From NCBI RefSeq assembly GCF_004348895.1, contig NZ_RRZK01000030.1, positions 62,001-126,000 of the forward strand: 64,000 bases of DNA, read 5' to 3'. Below, in pieces: positions 42,129-51,527 of the stretch. Positions within the stretch are counted from its first letter, which is position 1. Each line of letters starts with the position of its first letter. The notes below the pieces were generated by a model. That model saw only the letters and a program-made list of their open reading frames with translations, did no database searches and was not told the DNA's origin. A program made the position numbers and the translations under genes. This stretch comes from Pseudomonas vancouverensis (GTDB taxonomy: Bacteria; Pseudomonadota; Gammaproteobacteria; Pseudomonadales; Pseudomonadaceae).

Positions 42129-43649
42129 TTAGAAGAAGCCCAGCGGGTTGATGTCGTAGCTCACCAGCAGGTTTTTGGTCTGCTGATAGTGATCGAGCAT
42201 CATCTTGTGGGTTTCACGGCCGACGCCGGACTTCTTGTAACCGCCGAACGCGGCGTGAGCCGGGTACAGGTGGTAGCAGTTGGTCCACACACGACCGGCC
42301 TTGATGGCGCGGCCCATGCGGTAGGCGCGGTTGATGTCGCGGGTCCAGAGACCGGCGCCAAGGCCGAACTCGGTGTCGTTGGCGATGGCCAGGGCTTCGG
42401 CTTCGTCCTTGAAGGTGGTGATGCTCACCACCGGGCCAAAGATTTCTTCCTGGAACACGCGCATTTTGTTGGTGCCCTTGAGAAGCGTCGGCTGGATGTA
42501 ATAGCCAGTCGCAAGATTGCCTTCGAGTTTTTCCACCTTGCCGCCGGTCAGCAGCTCGGCGCCTTCGCCCTTGGCGATTTCCAGGTACGAGAGGATCTTG
42601 TCGAATTGCTGCTCGGACGCCTGGGCGCCGACCATGGTGTCGGTGTCGAACGGGTCGCCACGCTTGATCTGCATGACTTTCTTCATCACCACCTGCATGA
42701 ATTCGTCGTAGATCGACTCCTGCACCAGTGCGCGGGAAGGGCAGGTGCAGACTTCACCCTGGTTGAAGAACGCCAGCACCAGGCCTTCAGCGGCCTTTTC
42801 AATGAAGGTCGGTTCGGCCTTCATGATGTCTTCGAAGAAGATGTTCGGTGATTTGCCACCCAGCTCCACGGTGGACGGAATAATGTTTTCGGCCGCGCAT
42901 TTCATGATGTGCGAACCGACCGGGGTCGAGCCGGTGAAGGCGATCTTGGCGATGCGTTTGCTGGTGGCCAGAGCTTCGCCGGCTTCTTTGCCGAAACCTT
43001 GCACGATGTTCAGCACGCCCGGTGGCAGCAGGTCGCCGATCAGTTCGACCAGCACGCTGATGCCCAGCGGGGTTTGTTCGGCCGGCTTGAGCACCACGCA
43101 GTTACCGGCGGCCAGGGCCGGGGCGAGTTTCCAGGCGGCCATCAGGATCGGGAAGTTCCAAGGAATGATCTGCCCGACCACGCCCAGTGGTTCATGGATG
43201 TGATAGGCCACGGTGTTGCCGTCGATTTCGGCAGCGCTGCCTTCCTGGGCACGCAGGCAGCCGGCGAAGTAGCGGAAGTGGTCGGCGGCCAGCGGAATGT
43301 CGGCGTTGAGGGTTTCACGTACGGCTTTGCCGTTGTCCCAGGACTCGGTGAGTGCCAGGGTTTCCAGGTTCTGTTCGATGCGGTCGGCGATTTTCAGCAG
43401 GATCAGCGAACGGGCCTGAACAGAGGTGGCACCCCACGCATCGGCAGCGGCGTGGGCAGCGTCCAGGGCCTTTTCGATGTCTTCGGCCGTGGAGCGGGGG
43501 AATTCGGCAATGGGTTGGCCATTCACTGGCGAGGTATTGGTGAAGTACTGACCTTTGACAGGCGCGACGAACTCGCCGCCGATGTAGTTACCGTATTTGC
43601 TCTTGAACGAAACGATAGCGCCTTCAGTACCGGGGTGAGCGTAACGCAT
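42129..43649 (-). CDS. exaC: NAD-dependent acetaldehyde/aldehyde dehydrogenase, ExaC type
   Basis: 506 residues. Catalytic elements are PWNFPILMAAWKLAPALAAG, FTGSTPVG, ELGGKSPN (catalytic Glu) and NQGEVCTCPSR (nucleophile Cys). The MRYAHPGTEGAIVSFKSKYG start is that of ExaC. It oxidises acetaldehyde made by EutBC. A GGAG lies 9 bases before the ATG. A good sigma-54 promoter is found upstream, facing this gene. Confidence 0.95.
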   Translation of the reverse strand: MRYAHPGTEGAIVSFKSKYGNYIGGEFVAPVKGQYFTNTSPVNGQPIAEFPRSTAEDIEKALDAAHAAADAWGATSVQARSLILLKIADRIEQNLETLALTESWDNGKAVRETLNADIPLAADHFRYFAGCLRAQEGSAAEIDGNTVAYHIHEPLGVVGQIIPWNFPILMAAWKLAPALAAGNCVVLKPAEQTPLGISVLVELIGDLLPPGVLNIVQGFGKEAGEALATSKRIAKIAFTGSTPVGSHIMKCAAENIIPSTVELGGKSPNIFFEDIMKAEPTFIEKAAEGLVLAFFNQGEVCTCPSRALVQESIYDEFMQVVMKKVMQIKRGDPFDTDTMVGAQASEQQFDKILSYLEIAKGEGAELLTGGKVEKLEGNLATGYYIQPTLLKGTNKMRVFQEEIFGPVVSITTFKDEAEALAIANDTEFGLGAGLWTRDINRAYRMGRAIKAGRVWTNCYHLYPAHAAFGGYKKSGVGRETHKMMLDHYQQTKNLLVSYDINPLGFF

Positions 43650-43712
43650 GGTGTTTTCTCCTGGCTTTTGTGCTTATAGGGAGGCGCGCATGTGCGCTTG
43701 CTTTAAGCGTAG

Positions 43713-43728
43713 AGCAAGGGTCGGGCCA
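43713..43728 (-). promoter_or_regulatory. Sigma-54 promoter of exaC
   Basis: On the minus strand the sequence is TGGCCCGACCCTTGCT, with GG and GC in the -24/-12 positions and the exact 10-base spacing. Predicted transcription start is near 43702, about 50 bases before the exaC ATG. The divergent sigma-54 activator gene supports it. Confidence 0.82.
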
Positions 43729-43770
43729 GCGCCTTGCACGTCAGGCAAATCAAGGCCTTGCGTAGGTTTT

Positions 43771-43831
43771 GTCAGACGGGTGGGCGGCGTCTGTGACGCT
43801 TCCGGTACAGGGGGTGTGACACTTTGTACCG
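43771..43831. promoter_or_regulatory. Candidate activator binding dyads upstream of exaC
   Basis: Two inverted repeats lie 43-103 bases upstream of the -24 box: CAGACG/CGTCTG (43773-43778 and 43788-43793) and CGGTACA/TGTACCG (43803-43809 and 43825-43831). The position fits upstream activating sites for the AcoR/EatR-type protein encoded divergently at 43949. Rest of the gap shows GTGAC/CACAG repeats of similar type. Confidence 0.55.
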
Positions 43832-43948
43832 TTTCTGGCACAGCTTGTGACCGACCGGTCTCGCCGGCATTGCAATGCAAGTCAGGCTGGAGGATGCTCG
43901 GCATTACCTCATGCACGGGTCGCCGAGCCCCGGGGAGCATAATAAGAA

Positions 43949-45862
43949 ATGCACGACAACCATTTGAGTCGCCATGCCCAGCAAGTACTGACCGTCGCTC
44001 AGGGTAAAGCCCACCTGCAGGGACCGGGCAGTGATCCTTCCATCGCTCGCTCCTGGCTGCGTTGTCTGGAGGACTATCACCTCGATCCTGCGCTGAGCGT
44101 TGCGCCGACCGTGCTTGAGCATGGTCGCGTTCTTGAAAGCCGCGAACGGTTGCGCCAGGTGCTGCACATCGCCGGCAACGAAATGACCAGCCTGCATCAA
44201 CAACTCTCCGGCGCAGGCCACGCGGTGCTGCTGACGGACGCCCGCGGGGTGATCCTCAACTGCGTCACGGCTCCGACCGAACGCAAGATTTTCGAGCATG
44301 CCGGGCTCTGGCTTGGTGCCGACTGGAGCGAGGCCTGTGAGGGCACCAACGGCATCGGCACCTGCCTGGTGGAGCGCCAGTCGCTGACCATTCATCAGGA
44401 TGAACACTTTCGCGGCCGCCATACGGGACTGACCTGCTCGGCAAGCCCGGTGTTCGACCCGCAGGGCGAATTGCTGGCGGTGCTCGATGTGTCCTCGGCC
44501 CGTCGCGACGTCTCACGCCAGAGTCAGTTCCACACCATGGCGCTGGTCAATCTCTCGGCGAAGATGATCGAGAGCAGCTACTTCCTGCACAGTTTCGATA
44601 ATCAATGGCTGCTGCGATTTCACTTGCAGGCCGAGTCCGTGGGCCTGTTCAGCGAAGGTTTGTTGGCGTTCGACGGGGAAGGGCGCATTTGTGCGGTCAA
44701 TCAGAGTGCTCTGAACCTGTTGGGGCATGTTCGCGGTGGGCTGTCGGGCAAACCGGTGGAACAGTTTTTCGATTGCTCGCTGGATGAGTTACTGGGTCGA
44801 GCCAGTATCGATGCCAGCACGCGTTGGCCCCTGCGGACCCGCGACGGTCGCAAATTGTTTGCTGCGCTGCGGGGGCAGCCACGCCGTGCGCCGGTGCCGA
44901 TGGTGGCCCGTGCACCCGTCGAACAACCTGCGCCGCTTTTGGGCATTTGCCTTGGCGACGCTGCCTTGCAGGAAAGTTTCCGCAAGTCCCTGCGGGTTTA
45001 TGAGCGAGACGTACCGCTGCTGATCAATGGTGAAACCGGCTCGGGTAAGGAAGCCTTCGCCAAGGCGGTACATCAGGCCAGCCAGCGGGCGGACAAGGCC
45101 TTTGTTGCACTCAATTGCGCGGCGATCCCGGAAAGCCTGATCGAAAGTGAGTTGTTCGGTTATCGCGGTGGCAGCTTCACCGGTGCACGCAAAGAAGGAA
45201 TGCGTGGCAAGTTGCAGCAGGCCGATGGCGGGACTTTATTCCTTGATGAAATCGGCGACATGCCGCTGGCCTTGCAGACGCGACTGCTGAGGGTGCTGGA
45301 GGATCGTCAGGTGGTGCCGATTGGTGGCGAGCCTGAGTCGGTGAACGTGCGGATCATCAGCGCTACCCACCGCAATCTGCTTGAACGGGTCCAGGACGGC
45401 AGCTTCCGCGAGGATCTGTATTACCGGCTCAATGGTCTTGAGGTCGCCTTGCCGGCCTTGCGTGAACGCAGTGACAAATCCCAGTTGCTGGATTTTTTGC
45501 TGGCTGAAGAGGCGGCCGGAGAATCCATACTGATCGACACGTCGGCGCGTGAAGCTTTGCTGGGGTTTACCTGGCCTGGCAACGTCAGACAGTTGCGCAA
45601 TGTGCTGCGTACGCTGGCGGCGCTGTGTGACGAGGGGCGGGTGGGGCTGGAGGATCTGCCGGCGATGATTCGGCAGGCACGGCCGGCAGAGATGATGGTT
45701 GTCGCTGAGACGCCGGAGCATCCATTAGAGGACGCCGAGCGGTTGGCGTTGCTCAATGCCTTGGAGCATACGCGCTGGCACATGACGCACACGGCGCAAC
45801 AGTTGGGCGTCAGCCGTAACACCCTCTATCGCAAGCTGCGCAAGCACGGGATCGCCCGGTAA
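43949..45862 (+). CDS. eatR: Sigma-54-dependent activator, AcoR/EatR type
   Basis: 637 residues. An N-terminal GAF-type sensor (about 70-200: SWLRCLEDYHLDP, EACEGTNGIGTCLVE) is followed by a PAS-like region, an AAA+ domain with Walker A NGETGSGKE and sigma-54-contact loop GSFTGA (the usual GAFTGA with A to S), LFLDEIGDMP, and a Fis-type helix-turn-helix at the end (AQQLGVSRNTLYRKLRKHGI). By context it activates exaC and probably eutBC in response to ethanolamine or its aldehyde. Gene name by synteny. Confidence 0.88.
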   Translation: MHDNHLSRHAQQVLTVAQGKAHLQGPGSDPSIARSWLRCLEDYHLDPALSVAPTVLEHGRVLESRERLRQVLHIAGNEMTSLHQQLSGAGHAVLLTDARGVILNCVTAPTERKIFEHAGLWLGADWSEACEGTNGIGTCLVERQSLTIHQDEHFRGRHTGLTCSASPVFDPQGELLAVLDVSSARRDVSRQSQFHTMALVNLSAKMIESSYFLHSFDNQWLLRFHLQAESVGLFSEGLLAFDGEGRICAVNQSALNLLGHVRGGLSGKPVEQFFDCSLDELLGRASIDASTRWPLRTRDGRKLFAALRGQPRRAPVPMVARAPVEQPAPLLGICLGDAALQESFRKSLRVYERDVPLLINGETGSGKEAFAKAVHQASQRADKAFVALNCAAIPESLIESELFGYRGGSFTGARKEGMRGKLQQADGGTLFLDEIGDMPLALQTRLLRVLEDRQVVPIGGEPESVNVRIISATHRNLLERVQDGSFREDLYYRLNGLEVALPALRERSDKSQLLDFLLAEEAAGESILIDTSAREALLGFTWPGNVRQLRNVLRTLAALCDEGRVGLEDLPAMIRQARPAEMMVVAETPEHPLEDAERLALLNALEHTRWHMTHTAQQLGVSRNTLYRKLRKHGIAR

Positions 45863-45874
45863 ACCGCGCCGCGG

Positions 45875-45942
45875 CCATCGCGAGCAAGCTCGCTGCCACA
45901 AGGGCTGTGCAGATCCTGTGGGAGCAGCCTGCTCGCGAATGG
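45875..45942. repeat. REPIN, family B, diverged
   Basis: CCATCGCGAGCAAGCTCGCTGCCACA (45875-45900) and TGTGGGAGCAGCCTGCTCGCGAATGG (about 45917-45942) are imperfect inverted arms around a short centre, between eatR and mpl. Confidence 0.8.
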
Positions 45943-46020
45943 CATCCCTCCAATCTGAAACACAAGGTGCGATTTTCCCCTCCCTAGGCTAACCTGCGGC
46001 CATGTTTTACGAGGTCGACT

Positions 46021-47370
46021 ATGCACATTCATATTCTGGGTATCTGTGGCACTTTCATGGGTTCGATGGCCGTTCTGGCCAAGGAGCTGGGTCATCACGT
46101 GACCGGCTCCGATGCCAACGTCTATCCGCCGATGAGCACTCAGCTCGAGGCCCAGGGCATTGAACTGACTCAAGGTTACGATCCGGAGCAACTCGACCCG
46201 GCACCGGACCTGGTGGTGATCGGCAATGCCATGTCCCGGGGTAACCCGGCCGTGGAGTATGTGCTGAACAAAGGCTTGCCTTACGTTTCCGGCCCGCAGT
46301 GGCTGGCCGACCACGTGCTGCAAGGTCGCTGGGTACTGGCCGTTGCCGGCACGCACGGCAAGACCACCACCAGCAGCATGCTCGCCTGGGTCCTGGAACA
46401 CGCGGGCATGAGCCCGGGCTTCCTGATCGGCGGCGTACCGCAGAATTTCTCGGTATCGGCGCGCCTGGGCGGAACACCGTTCTTCGTCATCGAGGCCGAC
46501 GAGTACGACAGTGCGTTCTTCGACAAACGCTCCAAGTTCGTTCACTACCGCCCACGCACCGCCATCCTCAACAACCTTGAATTCGATCACGCCGATATCT
46601 TCCCGGACCTGCCGGCGATCGAACGCCAATTCCACCATCTGGTGCGGACCATCCCCAGCGAAGGTCTGGTCATTCACCCGACCACCGAGCCTGCTCTGCA
46701 GCGCGTCATCGAGATGGGCTGCTGGACGCCGGTGCAGACCACTGGCGCCGGTGGCCAGTGGCAGGTGAAATTGCTCAGCGAGGACGGTTCGAAGTTCGAG
46801 GTCATGTTTGAAGGCGTTGCCCAGGGCGTGGTCGAGTGGGACATGACCGGTCAGCATAACGTGGCCAACGCCCTGGCGACCCTGGCCGCCGCCCGCCATG
46901 TCGGTGTGGTGCCGTCCATGGGCATCGCCGCCTTGAGCGCGTTCAAGAGCGTGAAGCGCCGGATGGAAAAAGTTGCCGAGGTTCGCGGCATTACCATCTA
47001 TGACGATTTCGCCCACCACCCGACCGCCATCGCCACCACCCTCGACGGTCTGCGCAAGCGCATCGGCGATGCACCGTTGATCGCGATCATCGAGCCACGC
47101 TCCAACTCGATGAAGCTCGGCGCGCACCGCGACGGTTTGCCGGAAAGCGTGGTCGATGCCGATCAGGTGATCTGGTACGCACCGGCCAACCTCGGCTGGG
47201 ATCTGGCGGGGACGGCGGCGCTTTGCACCGTGCCGTCGATTGTCAGCGATTCACTGGAAGGCATCATCGAGCGGGTGAAGAGCCAGGCGCAGCCCGGCAC
47301 TCACGTGCTGATCATGAGCAACGGCGGCTTCGGCGGCCTGCACGGCAAACTGGCCGAGGCGCTCAAATGA
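46021..47370 (+). CDS. mpl: UDP-N-acetylmuramate:L-Ala-gamma-D-Glu-meso-DAP ligase
   Basis: 449 residues of the Mur ligase family. It opens MHIHILGICGTFMGSMAVLA, has the ATP loop AVAGTHGKTTTSSML and FFVIEADEYDSAFFDKRSK. It reattaches recycled tripeptide to UDP-MurNAc in cell-wall recycling. A 4-base overlap with ubiX is typical of pseudomonads. Confidence 0.97.
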   Translation: MHIHILGICGTFMGSMAVLAKELGHHVTGSDANVYPPMSTQLEAQGIELTQGYDPEQLDPAPDLVVIGNAMSRGNPAVEYVLNKGLPYVSGPQWLADHVLQGRWVLAVAGTHGKTTTSSMLAWVLEHAGMSPGFLIGGVPQNFSVSARLGGTPFFVIEADEYDSAFFDKRSKFVHYRPRTAILNNLEFDHADIFPDLPAIERQFHHLVRTIPSEGLVIHPTTEPALQRVIEMGCWTPVQTTGAGGQWQVKLLSEDGSKFEVMFEGVAQGVVEWDMTGQHNVANALATLAAARHVGVVPSMGIAALSAFKSVKRRMEKVAEVRGITIYDDFAHHPTAIATTLDGLRKRIGDAPLIAIIEPRSNSMKLGAHRDGLPESVVDADQVIWYAPANLGWDLAGTAALCTVPSIVSDSLEGIIERVKSQAQPGTHVLIMSNGGFGGLHGKLAEALK

Positions 47371-47999
47371 ACAAAGGCCCGGACCGTATCACCCTGGCCA
47401 TGACCGGCGCTTCCGGCGCCCAGTACGGTTTGCGCCTGCTCGACTGCCTGGTGCGCGACGATCGCGAAGTGCACTTCCTGATTTCCAAGGCTGCGCAACT
47501 GGTGATGGCCACCGAAACCGATGTCACGCTGCCGGCCAAGCCGCAGATGATGCAGGCCTTCCTCACCGAATACACCGGCGCTGCTGCCGGGCAGATTCGT
47601 GTGTACGGCAAGGAAGACTGGATGTCGCCGGTTGCCTCGGGCTCGGGCGCGCCGGCGGCGATGGTGGTGGTGCCGTGCTCCACTGGCACCTTGTCCGCCA
47701 TTGCCACGGGCGCGTGCAACAACCTGATCGAGCGTGCCGCGGATGTGACCTTGAAGGAGCGCCGCCAGTTGATCGTGGTGCCTCGGGAAGCGCCGTATTC
47801 GAGCATTCACCTGGAGCACATGCTCAAACTGTCAAACATGGGTGTGACCATCCTGCCGGCATCGCCGGGCTTTTATCACCAGCCACAAACTATCGACGAC
47901 CTGATCGACTTCGTGGTGGCGCGGATTCTCAACCTGCTGAACATTCCTCAGGACATGCTGCCGCGCTGGGGCGAGCATCATTTGACCAGTGATGAATAA
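47367..47999 (+). CDS. ubiX: Flavin prenyltransferase UbiX
   Basis: 210 residues: ITLAMTGASGAQYGLRLL at the start, PCSTGTLSAIATG and the prenyl-site RRQLIVVPREAPYSSIHLEHMLKL. It makes the prenylated FMN cofactor for UbiD decarboxylases in ubiquinone synthesis. ATGA overlap with mpl; a longer frame from 47223 lies inside mpl and is rejected. Confidence 0.97.
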   Translation: MNKGPDRITLAMTGASGAQYGLRLLDCLVRDDREVHFLISKAAQLVMATETDVTLPAKPQMMQAFLTEYTGAAAGQIRVYGKEDWMSPVASGSGAPAAMVVVPCSTGTLSAIATGACNNLIERAADVTLKERRQLIVVPREAPYSSIHLEHMLKLSNMGVTILPASPGFYHQPQTIDDLIDFVVARILNLLNIPQDMLPRWGEHHLTSDE

Positions 48000-48276
48000 G
48001 CTGTTGGTGGTGGTGCTGGCCCTGCAACTGGCCGGTTGCGCCACTGCGCGCACACTGGATGCGGCCAAGCCGGGGGCGCCGATCGTGTATTCGGGCACGC
48101 GTCTGGATTTGTACGCCATGAATGGCGGTTGCTGCGCCAAGGACCGCTTCGGGGCCGAAGCGCCGAGCTATCCCGGCGTCGATCTGCCGGGGAGTGCACT
48201 GCTCGATACGTTGTTGCTGCCGCTTTCCTTGCTGACGGTGTTGGGTGTGAGCTTTCAGGCGACGGGTGGGTTGTAG
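47992..48276 (+). CDS. YceK/YidQ-like small lipoprotein
   Basis: 94 residues: a lipoprotein signal MNKLLVVVLALQLAGC with Cys16, then PIVYSGTRLDLYAMNGGC and GVDLPGSALLDTLLLPLSL, the pattern of the YceK/YidQ family (DUF1375). Outer-membrane location expected; function unknown. It overlaps the ubiX end by 8 bases. ATG 47992 is chosen over GTG 47989. Confidence 0.85.
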   Translation: MNKLLVVVLALQLAGCATARTLDAAKPGAPIVYSGTRLDLYAMNGGCCAKDRFGAEAPSYPGVDLPGSALLDTLLLPLSLLTVLGVSFQATGGL

Positions 48277-48292
48277 GGGAGCGCTTTGCGCT

Positions 48293-48317
48293 CATCGCGA
48301 GCAAGCTCGCTGCCACA
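48293..48317. repeat. Single REP, family B
   Basis: TCATCGCGAGCAAGCTCGCTGCCACA, one arm only, between the convergent lipoprotein and SDR-like genes. Confidence 0.75.
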
Positions 48318-48375
48318 TTTGAACGGTGTCGTTCACCAAGCCAGTTCGCGAAAGCGCCTTGTCAGGCCAAACAGA

Positions 48376-49017
48376 TTATTTGCCGAGCTTGCGCAACTCA
48401 TCCGACTCGACAATCCGAATGCCATCCTGCTCTTCGAGCGCCAGGCGCCACATTGCGCGAGCCAGTTGGCAGGCTTCGATACCCCGATACTTGCCCGGAA
48501 TCAGGCGGGACAAGGGGCCGGCAAATTGTTCGGCCATGCGCGGTTCGACGCGCTCGCCCAACAGCAATGACGGACGGCAGATGGTCAGTTGCGGCCAATC
48601 CTGCGCCCGCAGTGCCTGCTCCATCTCACCTTTGACACGGTTGTAGAAAATCGAGGATTTCGGATCGGCGCCCAGGGCGCTGATCACGATCAGGTGGCGT
48701 GCGCCCATTTCCCGGGCACGTTTGGCGAAGGCTACGACCATGTCCAGATCCACCGCGCGAAATGCCTGCTCGGAGCCGGCCTGCTTGATGGTGGTGCCCA
48801 GGCAGCAGTAGGCGATGTCGACGCGACCGTTCAGTTGCGGCAGGAACACCGCAGGATCACCCACCGGGTTTTCCAGGTGCGGATGCTTGGCCAGAGGCCG
48901 GCGTGAGGGGGCCAGCACCCGGCTGATCGTCGGCTCGTTGAGCAGCCGATCGAGCAAATGTTCACCGGTCAGACCCGTGGCTCCGGCAAGCAGTACGTGC
49001 TGAGGCGTCAAGTACAT
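48376..49017 (-). CDS. Atypical SDR / NAD(P)H-binding protein (HTATIP2-like)
   Basis: 213 residues with a Rossmann start VLLAGATGLTGEHLLDRLL, a DIAYCCLGTTIKQAGS segment, DLDMVVAFAKRA and FYNRVKGEMEQAL, which gives a YxxxK-like F-Y-N-R-V-K. This class includes human TIP30/HTATIP2 and bacterial putative oxidoreductases. No substrate is inferable. Confidence 0.85.
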   Translation of the reverse strand: MYLTPQHVLLAGATGLTGEHLLDRLLNEPTISRVLAPSRRPLAKHPHLENPVGDPAVFLPQLNGRVDIAYCCLGTTIKQAGSEQAFRAVDLDMVVAFAKRAREMGARHLIVISALGADPKSSIFYNRVKGEMEQALRAQDWPQLTICRPSLLLGERVEPRMAEQFAGPLSRLIPGKYRGIEACQLARAMWRLALEEQDGIRIVESDELRKLGK

Positions 49018-49044
49018 AGTGTTTCCCCCTTGATACTGTTCAGC

Positions 49045-50763
49045 TTAGTTGCTGTTTGCATCCTTGCTCTCGATAGAGACACTTTGCAGCGCCTTTCGTG
49101 CCTGTTGCTTGCGTAACAATTGCCAGTGCGAGAGGACGGTTTTCGGTGCCCAGATCTGCGGTTCAGAGGCTTCGAAACCGTCTGCCAGCTCGCGTTCGGC
49201 CACGGTGGCCTTCGCCAGCTTGAACGCCTGTTCGAGGTCGTCGGTCTGGTTGAGCGCCTGGGCGAACAGCGCGTCGCCGAAGTAGGTGAAGTTGGCTTCT
49301 TCCGAACAGCCGAAGGACACGCGATCGGCCCGGGAGGCGGTCATGATCAGCGTCCGCTCATCCTTGAGGGCGGGGATGAAACCACCGGAATAGCAGGAGG
49401 AGATCACGATGATCTTGTCGCGATTTTTCAGCGGAGCCAGCACCGCGGCCATTTCGTCGGCCGGCAGGTCGGCCAGCTCCATGCGCGGCTGATCGAGCAC
49501 CAGTTCGTGCTCGGCGGTGCCATGGCTGGTCAGGTAGATGAAGATCAGGTCTTCCGGCCCGCTGCGTTCGGCCAGGGTCTGGGCGGCGCGCCGCAGGTTT
49601 TCCCGGGTGGCCATCGGCCGATCGCCGAGGTGATCACGATGGTTGACCAGGCGGATCTGGCCGTAGGCGCCGAAGCGGCTGGCGAGCATGTTGGCGACGT
49701 AATCGGACTCGCGCAGGAACACGCTCTGCTTGCCATCGCCGCCCAGGGTCAGTGAGTAAAGCTCAATGGCCGGCGTCGAGGCCGGGACGTTGGCCAGTGC
49801 CTCATCGAGCAAGCGTCCTTGAGCGAGCAGGCCGAGCTCCAGGGTATCGGGTAACAATTTGCCATCGGCGTCGCGCACGCGTTGGCCATTGATCCAGGTG
49901 CCGCTGAGCAGGGTGCCATCAGTGAGTACCAGGATGCCGCGCCCCTGATAGCTGTCGTTGTCGAACTGACCGGTGTAAAAGCTGCCGTCCGGCAGGTTCA
50001 GGCGGCCCTGGCCGGAAAAGCGCCAGTCACTGAACTGGCCGATGTAATGGCTGCCGTCTGCGCCGATCAGCTCGCCCTTGCCGTTCAGTGAGCCTTCCTT
50101 GAACTGCCCGAGCCAGACATCGCCATCGGCGTTTTCGTAGCGACCCTTGCCGTGCAGTTGATTGTTCTTGAAGCTGCCGACATAGATGTCGCCGTCAGCG
50201 CTGTTGAATGTCCCGTTGCCTTCCAGTTGCCCGTCGACGAAGTGGCCGGTGAACTGGTTGCCGTTGCCATCGCCACGCTGGCCCTCGCCGTTGGGTTTGC
50301 CGTGGGCGAACTGGCCCTGATAGGTGCTGCCGTCTTCGAGTTCGAGGCGACCGAGGCCGGAATACTGATCGGCCTTGAACTCGCCGCGGTAACTCATGCC
50401 GTTCTCTTTGAGCGTGCCTTCACCATCGCGTCGGCCGGCCTTGAAACCACCGGTGTAGCTGCTGCCATTGGTGGTCAGGCTGCCCTGGCCCTCGAACAGT
50501 CCCTGATTGAATTGTCCGCGATAGACTTCGCCATTGCTGCCGTGCCATTCGCCCTGGCCTTGCCACTGTCCCTTGTCGAACTCGCCGGCGTACCAGCTGC
50601 CGTTCGGGTAATCGATGCGGCCCTGGCCTTGCAGCAAACCATTGACCAGGTCACCGCGATAGCGCCCACCGTCCGGTAAACGGGCGTCGGGGGGCAATGG
50701 CGATTCGCCGTTGCCGCAAGCGGTCAGCATCAGGGTCAAGGCAAGCAGAGCAAGTGGGCGCAT
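49045..50763 (-). CDS. MORN-repeat lipoprotein with C13 (caspase/legumain-like) peptidase domain
   Basis: 572 residues. A lipobox at LMLTAC (Cys16) is followed by 11 consecutive MORN repeats of about 23 residues (35-290, each of the type YxGxFxxGxxxGxGxxxxxDG) and a partial twelfth. Residues about 330-535 form a C13/caspase-like domain with His414 in YLTSHGTAE and Cys457 in VISSCYSGGF, the expected dyad. It ends in a charged tail. It is probably an outer-membrane-anchored periplasmic protease or a related hydrolase; the substrate is unknown. It stands alone on the minus strand. Confidence 0.9.
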   Translation of the reverse strand: MRPLALLALTLMLTACGNGESPLPPDARLPDGGRYRGDLVNGLLQGQGRIDYPNGSWYAGEFDKGQWQGQGEWHGSNGEVYRGQFNQGLFEGQGSLTTNGSSYTGGFKAGRRDGEGTLKENGMSYRGEFKADQYSGLGRLELEDGSTYQGQFAHGKPNGEGQRGDGNGNQFTGHFVDGQLEGNGTFNSADGDIYVGSFKNNQLHGKGRYENADGDVWLGQFKEGSLNGKGELIGADGSHYIGQFSDWRFSGQGRLNLPDGSFYTGQFDNDSYQGRGILVLTDGTLLSGTWINGQRVRDADGKLLPDTLELGLLAQGRLLDEALANVPASTPAIELYSLTLGGDGKQSVFLRESDYVANMLASRFGAYGQIRLVNHRDHLGDRPMATRENLRRAAQTLAERSGPEDLIFIYLTSHGTAEHELVLDQPRMELADLPADEMAAVLAPLKNRDKIIVISSCYSGGFIPALKDERTLIMTASRADRVSFGCSEEANFTYFGDALFAQALNQTDDLEQAFKLAKATVAERELADGFEASEPQIWAPKTVLSHWQLLRKQQARKALQSVSIESKDANSN

Positions 50764-50877
50764 AGCGGGTTCCGGGCAATTAAGCGAGCGAGTATGCCGC
50801 AGCTATGTGTCCTTATATAGGGTGAGAAACAGCAATAGAGTGCGAAACAGCGTGCGCTGTTTCGCCTCCGAGAGGTT

Positions 50878-51333
50878 TTACACGAAGCACAGGGACAAAG
50901 GCTCGGCGATGTACGCCGGTTTGTCCGAACCCTCGATTTCCAGGGTGGTGGTGGCCTTGAGCAGCCATTGGCCGGGTTTTTTCTCGGTAACTTCAGTCAG
51001 GTCGACCTTGAGCCGTACTCGCGAGTTGACCTTGACCGGTTGAATGAAACGCACGCTGTCGAGGCCGTAGTTGACCACCATCTTCAAGCCTTGCGGCACG
51101 ACGAGGATGTCCTCCATCAGTTTCGGAATCAGCGACAGTGACAGGAAGCCGTGGGCGATGGTGCCACCAAAAGGTGTCTGCGCGGCTTTGACCGGGTCGA
51201 CATGGATGAACTGAAAATCCCCGGTGGCTTCAGCGAACAGGTTGATGCGGTCCTGATCGATGGTGAGCCATTCGGAACGTCCAAGTTCCTTGCCGACATA
51301 ATCATTGAGCTCTGCAACTGGAACAAAGGGCAT
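50878..51333 (-). CDS. MaoC-type hot-dog dehydratase
   Basis: 151 residues with AGGAGAG 7 bases before ATG 51333. The hydratase signature is FAEATGDFQFIHVDPVKA (Asp39, His44) with FGGTIAHGF. Such proteins hydrate enoyl-CoA thioesters, for example supplying (R)-3-hydroxyacyl-CoA. Substrate not determinable. The 114 bases to the next gene and the 194-base divergent gap before the LrgA-type gene hold no feature that I can support. Confidence 0.9.
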   Translation of the reverse strand: MPFVPVAELNDYVGKELGRSEWLTIDQDRINLFAEATGDFQFIHVDPVKAAQTPFGGTIAHGFLSLSLIPKLMEDILVVPQGLKMVVNYGLDSVRFIQPVKVNSRVRLKVDLTEVTEKKPGQWLLKATTTLEIEGSDKPAYIAEPLSLCFV

Positions 51334-51527
51334 TGAGACTCTCCTTGGGTTCATCGGTTTTATAGTTTTAGGTTGGGGGGATGCGACCTCCCGGCTTACC
51401 ACTTTAGATCACCATGGCAAAACGGCGCGGTCAACTGACCATGCTTTTGGCGAATGCCGATCCATAGCCCAAGCATGCTTATAATGCCCGGGCCAATGCG
51501 GGTGACGGATTTTGCAAGGGGACAAGA

